From the NCBI GenBank assembly GCA_009741485.1, contig CM019216.1, forward strand, positions 22,915,119 to 22,979,118: a stretch of 64,000 nucleotides of DNA, given 5' to 3'. The notes under the pieces were generated by a model. It saw only the letters and a list, made by a program, of their open reading frames with translations, was not told the origin of the DNA and made no database searches. The position numbers were made by a program, and so were the translations under genes. Every line of letters starts with the position of its first letter. The stretch's first letter is position 1. Origin of the DNA: Malurus cyaneus samueli. Lineage: Eukaryota > Chordata > Aves > Passeriformes > Maluridae. Positions 40,101 through 52,100 of this stretch are shown one piece after another.

Positions 40101-43100
40101 ATTTGAAATTTTCCATTAAGTAGGGACTCTTCCCTTTCCCCATAAAAGCCTGCAATATTATTCATTATTTTAGCCTTAATCAGAAAGTGCTATAATCACA
40201 TGAAATTTAAAGCTAGCAAAATACTCTAGCAAATCTAATTCCTCAGTTTAAAATCATGTTCATTCTAAAATTTCTCAACTGCAGTTTTATCACACACTGC
40301 TGAGTTTGTGCCTAAAAACTAACATGATCAAGCACTAGTCCAGCAGCTAACCAAGATTTTTTTGAGACTGGGTAACGACTGCTGTCCTTATCCTTTATTC
40401 AGCCTTTGTTGTTTGTTTAATCATTTATCTTCCACCCTGTGTCACCTATGTGTACCTAAAAGCCTATCAGCTTTCTAAGCTCTGTTTAGACCTGGGGAGG
40501 CTTTGCAGGGCAACCCCAGGACCTAAAGTGACACCTGAATGCCATGTAGATAATTGAAATAATCTCTAGTGTCACTGAAGGGGCTGTGGGATAGCAAATC
40601 TACCCTCTGAAAAAGATGTCCCTCTGCCCTTAAAAACTGTGTTGAGCCTGCCAGATGCTGCAGTTGCCTTCATACAACTCCAATGGCCCTTGGTGACCAT
40701 GCCCAGGCAGCCAAATCCCACATACCCTGATGCCTACTTCTGTCTCAGTATCATCGCAAGATGAAGTTCATCTTGGTATGCAACTAAATCCCTGGATGCA
40801 GTCTTCCTCTGCTGCAGCCCACACAGAACACCCAGAACACCCAAAAGCTTTAACTTGTTCCTATTGTGATGATGAACTGCAATTATGACAATTATCAAAT
40901 TCTGTATATTCTATTTTATTCCAGTTTTAGCAATTTAAATAGATCTTCCATTCTTTGATAATGTCTGGCAGATACAATGGATTTAACTGCAAGAGGAAAA
41001 TGTTTTCACAATCCCTGGAAAAATTTTCTTGTAGCTTTCATTAATCATTAGGTATCTATTTTTGTTTTGGATTATATTAAACAGATGGATTTTCTTCCAC
41101 GCAGCCCAACAAAAAAATCCATTAAGGAAATTGCCTCAGGCCTTATATACAGCATAACTAGGTGCAAGCACTTTTATCTAAGATGCAAAAAACATTTCTC
41201 AGAATATTTGCCACTTTTTTTAGCTAGAACCATGGATTATTTGCATCCCCCTCATGTTTAACTTTATGCTTGCAAACAGCAGAAGAAACCATGCAGACTT
41301 TTTTCCAGAACAAAATAAAACTTATTTTAGTCTTAAACTAAGTATATATTAGCTTATTCTAGTCTTTCTTGTCTTCTAATGTCATTAATATTCCCCATTT
41401 CTTCAGTGTCTGGTAGTACAGTATGCCTTATTATGGAAAGTAGGAGTTTCTAGGGTACAGGTAATGTATCATAATCATAAAATTTCTCTGGAAGATGTGA
41501 AATTATAGAGAATTTCCAAAAGCTCTTCTGTTACAAGCAAACTGCTTTGCAATCAATCCCCCAGGTAGATGCAGAGAACATTAGTATAATTGTCTTTATT
41601 GTCTTATTTTCTTCTAATAAAAAGATGGCTTTTCTATCATATATGAGTTCTCTGATTTATGTTTCAATCAAATGGTTCCTTCCGCTCTGAAAAATCTGAA
41701 ATTCTGATTCTGGGAAAACCCCAAAGGACATTACATGAATTACCGCAATAGAACAGATACACAAAAAAATATCTATCTATCCACATGTTCCCATGGTCCC
41801 TTTAAACACCTGAAAAATACAGCTCTTTATATATTACTGATCCTTACTTGAAAAAGCTGACTTGATGATACATGAGAGATTTACTGGAGGCATGCAAAAG
41901 AGCACAAGTCAAGCCATAATTTGCTTGAAAGTACAACAGTCAAAACACTTTTTTAAAAGATTACAGCAAATTCTTGACAATCCTAATAGAATGAAAGACA
42001 CAAACCAAATTTGGACAATGTAGAAAACTGGAAAAGAATTTCAATGAAGCCGAGCCTGCTACTACTGAGTAGTTGCATATGATTAAATTAAAAAAAAAAA
42101 AAAAGGCTAAAGGCAAAGAAACTTTCCCATAGACATAATCACTATCCACCAGATCAGCATAGCAGCTTTAAATTAAGTTCAGGAAAGGAAAAAGCATTAC
42201 CAAGATCTTTGCAGTTATAAGGCTACAGTTTTTAAACACTTTTTTTGGCAAATCAGAAATTAGCAATAAAACACACATGTTAAATGTAGAACAGAGTGAC
42301 CCCTATTTCATTGCCAACAACACAAACCTTGGAAAACTATAATCTGAAAGCTGGAAATACTAATAGAAAATAAGAACTGTGTATATCTTGTCACAGGCTG
42401 AAATTTGCATTACTCTGTTTCTTGTAAAGAACCCTCAAAAGAATATGAGCAACAGACTTGCCAAATCTTCATGGATCCAAAGATGAGAAGACAAAATTGA
42501 ACTCCCATCCCTGCAGGTGACACCATAATGCCCTCCTCTGCCTATCAAGCCAGCACCAGCCTCAGAGACAGTGAACACCAACATCAGCTGACAAACTGAC
42601 CCATGTTTGACATACTTAGACACACTGATACTTGAGCACTTACATGCTTTCAAAATGCTTTAAACTTTCTCCACCACTTAAATTATGGTTCCAACCTATG
42701 GTGGGTTACACTGCTTGAGCACCTTGCACATATGACAGAGCAGGCTGAGACCAGCAGAGCCTCCCTGAAGGGCTCTGACTGCTGCTCTACTCCTTACATC
42801 CAACACGGGACCAAAATGCTCTGTTCACCCAGGTCACACTAGTGAAGAAGGACAGAGTTTTCAGCCACATCACTTTCCCATAGTAAGGAACCACTCAGTT
42901 ATATTAGCAGTGAGAAAGTTTAACAACTAATCATGTTGGGTTTTTTTTGTTTTGGGGGGTTTTTTTGGGGTTTTTTTGGTTTTTTCCTTTTTTTCCCCCT
43001 TCTATAATGGAAGGAAAACAGTAAAACTGTGTTCCAAAAGGGATTGCAAAATTCCTAGAGAAATGGTCCATTGCTGGCTATTAAGCAGGATGGGTCAGCC

Positions 43101-46100
43101 TGCATTTTTGGCTAAGAAGGTCCCAAAAGATCTGACAGACAGAATCTGGAAGTAAATAACATGTGAAGAAAGAGTCATTTTCTATTTACTCCTATTCATT
43201 CCCAGAGAAAAAAAATCTGTGATAATTCCTTTACTCTAAGTCTGTTTAGCAGTTACCTGATTAAGAAATAGCAAAGTTGGAGCAAAGACTGGGACCAAAC
43301 CCTTCCAGAGTACAAAATAAGAGAATCACAACCTGACTCACTCAGCAATCACTAAGACTAACTTCTGAAGCAAAAATTAATTTGTACAAGAGGCAAAGGT
43401 TGTTTCTTAAATGTTTAATAATATAAACTGAAACATCTGCTAAACTTTGTTAATGGATTTAAATTTACTCTGATTAAAGACTGGAGGTTTGTTTTGTTTT
43501 GTTATGGATGAGATGCCAGACTATATTTCTACAAGACTTTCCATAGCTTAAGTTCACAGGAATTTCAATATGTAAGGATTAAAAAAATGAGAACACTTGC
43601 TGTACCAAATTTCCCAAAATTTTCTAGCACTATGTTTATCTGAGTGCTTGAGACTTGAGCACCAGCTTCTAAATTTCACATTAAACCTCTTTGTAGACAG
43701 GAACTGCCCTAAACTGAAGTGAACAAACTGATTTCAGTTATAAAACTACCTTTTTCATAGCAACTTCATAGCAAGAATGTTGAGTAGAAGCAATACCAAT
43801 GTGGTTTCTCTGATGAAAGGATTTTTAAGGCTCACTCACAAACACTGCAGATCTCCTTTATTTAATGTATCTGTATCTTTTCCTAAGTCTACATTACAAA
43901 GTATGTGATCAATCTATCCTGAGCAAGTGGCACATCCCTGCACAAGAATAATGCAATGCTATTGATCAAGAAGGACCAAGAAGCAACTAAATAAGTAAAT
44001 ATTTACTTTGACATCCACCTACCACCTGAGCATAAAACTAACAACAAAGCCCTGCTCTAAGTTGTTTGCTTATTTTTCTCTTGCATATTTTCTGGAGGGC
44101 TTTAATTAAAATAACTTTAATCTAAATATCTAAACTAAGACAGTCTGACTCTTTCAGTTGATACAAGTATTTAATGATGGGTTGAATGCAGGTATCAATT
44201 TCCTTTAGGAGAGAATCATATCAAAGAAATAGAGTAAATATGTCTACTTGACTGTATGAGGTGAAATGAAAACCATTCTGGATAATTCTCAAAATGCAGG
44301 CCGCAGATTTAATACCAGATACAGCACTTAGAGCTCTGAAGCATTTAAAGCTAGAGTGATCTGTATTACCATCCTGACCACAGTTCTCAAGGAGGCTGTA
44401 ATTCAGACCTGAGGACTCGGGTACAACAAATCTTTTCTCTGGCCTGTCCCATGCTGAAGAAGAATAACAACTAGCTAGAAAATTGGCTACACTGTTACTA
44501 CTCCTTCCACGTTGGACAAGGGGAAGCAAAGTCAAACATCCTTTTGGTAAACTTCTTCCTACTCGTGGTTACATAATTTACCATAAACAAGTTGTGAAGC
44601 AGAACAGAACAGAACAGCAATGTGCAAATGAAATCAACTGAAATAACAAATATTTATGTCTGCAACATTCTGACTGTCTTCTTCATTCATACTCTAGTCT
44701 CTACGTTTGGTTCCTAATCATAGCAATTAGATGGGAGAAGTTTCTGTTTGGTCCAGAGTCAGTGGAAAATCCAGCAGATATTTACTTAAGTCATAAAATG
44801 TCACTAATTCTGTGTTCACACTGTATTAGGAAAAGAAGTCCAAACCTGATTGTTAGAGGTATTTCTATCTCTATGTCCACAAAACAACAGCAACAGAATA
44901 GGAATGTTGCCATCTATCAGCATAGGAATTAGTAAGTAAAGTGCCATTGTAGCCATAAAAAGGTCACTTCAGTATACAAGCAGAAAACAGCGTTCTCTCA
45001 GTACCATTTATAACTATTTATACACCATTCATGTCCCCAATGGGTTTCCAACTAGAGCTCCTTTCGTATTTCCTTACAACTTTTAAGACTTTGTTAACAT
45101 TGCATTTATAAAACAGTCTTAAAGAAATGTCAGTAGGGCATGCCTCTTTTCTGCTTGATTTTCCAAAATTATCAAATTTAAAATGGCATTGACTGAAAAA
45201 AATTTATAAAAAATACTTTCCCAAATCTCTGTAGACAAAACAAAAAAAGATACTATAATTACAGAAAATTAATATAATTAATGTAACTGCACTGTCTGAG
45301 GAAGTTTATTTAAAAATTAGAAATCATTATGAACAGTCACAAAGTGTGAATTAGATAGGAGAGAACTGCTAGCTTTGTAACTTAGAAAAGCAGGCATTGT
45401 TTTCCAAGCTGCATTAGGTCAGTGGATCTATGTTTATTACAGCATTTATTGTGGCCCCAGTCCAGACTGAACTCAATGGGAATCTTTCCATTGACTTCAA
45501 TACACTTTAGGTCAGCAACTATGCTGTCATGTCTTATAACGTTTTTGTCAACTGGGAATAATAAAGTAACTCAGATTAGCCTTTCTGAGGTTCTAGAAGT
45601 CTTCTAGGTACCAGTTTTATTACAGCACTATTCTCATATTTATCTTCTTAACAGCAATTATCTCTTCTGTAATTATAGTATGGAACGAATTCCATGAAAA
45701 TAACTTGTCAGTCAGAATGAAGACAACCTGGGTTGAAACTAAAGTCTGTTAAAAATACATACACCTACCTAGAAGTTATAGTTGACAGGAAAACCTGCAT
45801 TCAGTCTAAAAAATGTGTTTGAGCTTACAGCACTATGTAATTAACAAATGATTGCTGAAAGTATTGTGCAGTCAAAGCTGTCATCTCCCTCTTTCTCAAG
45901 TGAGAGCAAGACTAACAACATGTGTTAGAGTAGCTCAAGCACTCAGAAAATCATCAGCAAGACTCTGCCCTGTCTACTTTGACAATTTAGAGATTAAAAG
46001 AAGGAATAAAGAAACAATACTAAAATGTGCATTCAGCTAACTAACTTGTAGAAAAGTAATGATGCATGGCATGTACCTATCAAAATCATCACTATCAGCT

Positions 46101-49100
46101 GTTTATGTACAAAAAAATCACCCCAGCCAAATAACAATTTATTTATTTAATTACAGGCAAAAGCTAGAACTTTAAAAAAAAAAAAGTGCTCTTTTGAAAC
46201 CCACAAGACATCATTTGCAGAGAAAATCCTATCCTTACTCTTCCCTTATGACTGTAATGCTGACACTTTTGAAAAGCCGGCCATCAGAATTCAGCTCCTA
46301 CTACCACGGCATCTCAGACTAGTAGAAAAGCATGAATATCAGACCAGAAATGAAGAATTTTGATGGAATCACACCAACCATTTTGGTGAGTCCCCTGATC
46401 ACCTTTCTTTTAAAAACTGACAGGAAATAATTTTGTTTTAATATATTATTTACAAAGAGAACACTGTTTTACAGTAGTGCCTAATTTAAGGTGATATAAA
46501 ATCTGAGTATTTAGTGCTCTATGGGATATTTCCACAAGTAATAAATCCACACAACACATGGTCTTTTGAATACTGGAAATAAAACAGGATCTTTATGCTT
46601 CAATCTATGAGATTAAAAGTAGAAACACAATAATCGGCTAAATGCATAAGAAAATTAAGTAACACATTTTATCAAAGGATTTTTTTTCACAAGGCCTACT
46701 GCGCAGATATACAATAGAGTTTTTAGGTTTGATTTTAGCTTAAGTATTTCATAACTCAGTATGTAAATACAAATACAAGATACAAATGTTGAGTAAATGG
46801 CATCTTAGTAACTAAAATTGGCACAAACCAGCATAACACCAACATGATGCATCAAGCAAAACATTACATGACACAGAGAGGAAAACAATAGTAACCAAAA
46901 AACCCCAAACTTTGTTCTGGATAGTACTATATTACTAAGTCAGGAATTTTCTTTCCTTTTTTCCTGTTTCTATCAATCTCAGCATAGTTATTAGATGCAG
47001 CAAAATTACATTAATTTTATATTTGCTTTTCAAACAGCCAGGGTACCTGGCTATACCAGTTTGTTTTCAGGATTTCTGCTGTATGAAGAAAATACAACTT
47101 CTGTTGTACCTTGTAGTGTATTTTGAACATGTTTCAAAAAGAATTCCACTGCCATTGCCTAGCATAAGACACACGTTTTTTTCAGGGAATGCATTGATCT
47201 GTATCTAGCATTCCAGATGCAGTTACGAAAGATCAACAGACAAACCAGTATAGGTATGACAGCGGGAATCAGGTCAGAAGCTGAAAGTCATGTTAGGCTG
47301 CTATCGCTGGTGCAAACAAGGCCACATCTGAGGTATTTCAATGTGACCTAAATATTAAAACAAAACTCTACCATTTTAAGTGTTTGCAGATGTATTTCCG
47401 GAAAGTAAACATGAGCAGTTGCAAATGCTCAGACATATTACTTGTGGCAGGAGAGCATATGCTAGGCCTAGAAGAGTGCTATAAATGTCCTGCCAGCTTT
47501 ACCCACAAGCACTCACTTCAGAGTTCCCATCTGCATAATTGCAAACACAAGGAGCTTCCCAATTCTGACAAAACCCTACCTATGTTAAAAAGGACAGTCA
47601 GGCTGAAATTAAGCTCAAATGAATCTTGATTTATTCTAGAGACATTTGGTCCCTCAAAAATGTAGAGGAGTAGTCATTAAACTACTCAAGTGACAGCATG
47701 GCCTATTTTTGTCATCAGGAAAATGACCCTGATTATTACCTTTACTAACTCCTATCTATATTATTCTATCCATCCTGCCACATTTTATTCTACAGAGTGG
47801 GTAGAACTGGGGTAGCCTGGTTAACTGAAGTTCCAAAAAGTACTACTGAGGGAAATCAACCACATTGCTTGAAATTATTTTCTTAGCTTTACAACCTACT
47901 TTCTCCAGTTTGTAATTTTGGGGATTAATAAGAATAACAGTATGCCAGAAAGTATTCCATCCAAAAAACAACCACACATCTCAAAGGCTGGAGGCAATGG
48001 GAGTTCCATCCACTCGTGCTCTCTATTCTAGACAGTTTCTCCTTAGATGTTGTCTCAAGATACATTCGTTTCATAACCATGTTATTTTTATTTGTTAAAG
48101 CAAAAGGGATCATAAGATGCCTATTTTTAAAATCATCAACCTAACAAATTAAGCCATGTCTAGCACTAATGTGTCTGAATGGAAGAAACAAAGACTGTCT
48201 CCTTGTATGTATGTTTGTGTGGGTGGGGTTTCCATGCAACCTGCTGAGCTGCCCCAGGGCCACAGCTGAGGGTGGCTGTTAATGATACAAAGTTATCCAG
48301 CTTCGACTCTATCACCCAAGGCTTGCCTTGTGCTTCGGCAGTCTATTTGGCTGTCACAGGCATGGCACAGCACGGTTCAAGCCCTTTCTTCCACAGCAGT
48401 GCCCTAATAATAACAGTATTCCACTAGAGAAGATCACACTTAATTCCAAAGAAGGGGAGATGAGAGGAGGCATTTACATGTTTCATATCAAATACTCATT
48501 GAGAGAACAACAGAAACAACGGAAGCAGTAAGTTGCACAAGACATCACTCATAGCTCCCCAAATCCAACTCACTTTTCCAACAGGTGAAATTATCCTCTA
48601 CTTAAATAGAGGAGCCCATATATCTCACAGATGAGAAGAGCTTTCATTTTCCACAAGCCAAACACACACTTTCACCACAACGTTGCTGCACTGCTCTGCT
48701 CTTTGCTCCTCCTCCAGGCCCTAAATAGATGGGAGCACTGTGTTTGCACAGGCAGGATGGTGCTACATCAGCAACAGAGGCAGATGAGCAGGGATGACTC
48801 AGTGTCTTATATTTCCTAATGGCCACCTTCAGGCATTTTTATCATCAGCATGTAGACTTGCTGCTCTTCAGAACCTCCACTGATTACAAATGAAGCATAC
48901 AATGCAATCTGGATTGCTCTGTTAGGACTGTTTACATATTTTGTAGTTTATATTTTGAAAGTCTCCCTCTATATTATTTTGTGGTAGTTTTAAAATACTT
49001 CTTAGTACTTTTAATGTCTTAAATCTAGCACTTCATTACCCTTTAAAGCAAAATTATGGGACTTAATGATAAGTTTATATTGCTGTTAAAAATATTATAT

Positions 49101-52100
49101 TGTGAATCATTTATGTTAACTTTAAACCAACATACATTTCTTTAGTAGATACATCCATACTGAACCAGTGCTATCACACTAGAAAGTGGGCTGTTAAAGT
49201 ATTAAATATTTTGTTTTCTCTAGGTCAGAAATGCCTTTTCCATTTCTTAATTAACTTTTAAAAACATCATAATCTCCAACTAACATTTTTTTTGTAAAAA
49301 TGAAGAGACAAAACAAGGCTAGAGAGAACAATAGAACTCATTTTCATCTCAACACATTGGTTACAGTGTACCAACTAACAATATAGCAAAATCCCCTATG
49401 ATATTTAATTAACATTCACTTTAAGTATTTCTTGCATATGAAGATACTACCGGATGTAAAAGGTTAAAACACCTCACAGTTATTTGGGCCAGAAAAAGAG
49501 GAAAAAATGAAGCTAAGGAAGAAATTATACGTGTTTTCCACTTAAACTAGACAAGCAGGAAGGAAGTACTTTGGGAATGATTTCACAGTGTTTTGCAGTC
49601 TACTCAAAATCATTTAGGAGGTTTTGTTGAATATATAAAAAATTTACATGAAAGAGTTTGAGAATTTTTCAGCAGGAATTGTTATTTCCAACTCCTACTT
49701 TTCAAAACTCTCCACCAGATTTCAGTGTATGTAACTCAGGCTGCCTCCTGTTACATTCAATATCACAATTTCTGACTCTATAAAGCTATACCCCCTTATC
49801 TTACAATTCAAAACATAATTCAGGATGTAAACTCATCTGTAAGGCAATGTTCCACAAACAGCTCCGTTTACTGCTCTTGGCCTACAGGAGAATTACTGAT
49901 AGTTTGAAGACAGCTGGCTGTCTCCAGCACTCAGAGCTGATGCCTTGGCTCATCTGCTGACCTTAAAGAGCCAAACAAGGAAACCAGGACAAAGACCAGC
50001 TATCAGCCACTAAGAGGAGGAAAAATGAGCTGCCCTGAGGAGCTGCCCAAATACCGGTAGAGGAACAATGTCTTTGGAAACAAGCAAAACAAAAATGAAG
50101 CAGCATGGTCTCCAGCTAAGCAAGAGCAGAGATGCAGATAATATGGTCTAAGAAGAAGAAAGGAAGTAAAAGGCCAATAAAACTAGACAAAAGAAAGGGG
50201 GTGGTAGACAGTGAAAAAATAGCCTTTTAAAGTGCCACTAACAAGCATATGAAAGAAGATACGCCATGTAACAGAAATGAGAGTTAAATCCATCCAGAAT
50301 CTTTCCTCATGTAAGTAATTATTAATAACTAACTGTAAAATAATATCAAAAGGACAGAAGTCAATGATAAGACCATTTTATAAAATATCTATGTCTATAT
50401 ATGTAGACATATATCAGTATATACAACAGCAATATGGTTAACAATCTTTTCTTTTAAGGCACTTTTGACTTTCAGGGCTTCTTAATTCCTTTTATTAAAT
50501 CAAATTTAAAGATGAGCAGCAGAAAATGAATAAGCACTTTTTTAACAATGGACATATCAACCAGTTCAAATCCATATGAATTAAACGTGAAATAGAATAG
50601 CCATTAACTAAAAAAAAATAAAAAAAAAAACAAAACCCAACTAAACTAACAAATCAGTACATAAGGATATGTCAGCAATTTAATCACTTACAGGCTCTCC
50701 TCGATGTCCTTCTAGGCCTGGAGATCCAGGCTGCCCAACTTCTCCCTTTGAAATAAAAAAATACTCAAGAAAACAACCTTATATGCATAATAAGCATAAA
50801 AATAAATTTATTTGCATAAAAATATTTACTTTAATTAGTAAATTATAATTTGAATATAGGTAAAATTTCAAACCACTACACTTTGAGACTTCACCAAACA
50901 AATATCTCTTAAAAGTTTAAGACACAGCAAGAAGTGTCATCAATCCAATAGTCCATCATGCTGTATCTGACAGCTGTCAAAAATGTCAAAACAGTTTGTA
51001 AAAAGAGATGGGAGGCAATTTTCCTTTCAATCAGAACAGCAATTCCCGGTTGAAAAAATGTAAAACAATAATAAACTGCTACTGTCTAATTTTTAGTACA
51101 AGCAATAGTATGAAAAAATATTCCAAAGCACTTCAGAATACCACAGTACCAAAAATGATCACATCTTCATCTCCTTACTTGAAGTATGCATGATACTAAA
51201 GTATTCTGAAAACTTGAATAATTCCAGAAATAAAAGCACATAAAATAAAGCCAAAGATACATATATATATATGTATATATGTATAACAGTATATANNNNN
51301 NNNNNNNNNNNNNNNATTCTTTCCCAAAATGAATATTGTAAAAAAAAACAGGAAAGCTACAACAGAAATTTCCTTCAAAGACTGCCTGTTTGTTTACAGG
51401 CCCAAAATTTGATTACAGATGCAGAATGAAGGAATGTTTTATAGCAAGCAGATGTTAAAGTCAGGCTAACAAAATGTTTGAATGAAGAATATGGCTTCTA
51501 TTAACTATTATATTATAAAATGAAAAAAAAAAGAGCATATAATATTTTTATACAACAAAAAATTAAGAAAATAGTCCAGAAAATGTCTTCCAGTTTAAAT
51601 GTATACATGTTCCCACAACATACTGAATTCTCTGTATATTGTTTGCAAGCATAAAACAGACGGATGTACTCTCCAAATTCATGCTTTAGCAACATAATGC
51701 TTCACTTTAAATTGCCACCAGTGACACTTAGAATTTTATGTTAATGTTAACTGTGATTATTATCAGTCTGTTAAAAAATACCAGAGAAGAAAAAAATCTA
51801 ATATCTGATTTTTTTTCTGCATTCTCCAGTACCAGAGAAGGAATTGCTCTTCCAACTTAGCAATAATAACTGCATATATGTGCATATAAATATATATATA
51901 CCTATATATACCTATATATACCTATATATATACATATACATGTGCACATATATATGTAAAATAACAGAGGATTCATTTGAGATAAATTCCTGGAGGCAGC
52001 CATCCTCATATCACAAACAGAATTCTAGTCAGGACACTTGATGAAGGATTGATTCAGCTGACCACCGTTGCATTCCATTGCCTACACAATGACATTTGGT

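Noticed and set aside
36994..50691. Search for a missed collagen exon in the 13.7 kb intron
   Set aside because: No Gly-X-Y block with splice sites was seen, and e7 joins e8 without a gap against the recalled human protein.
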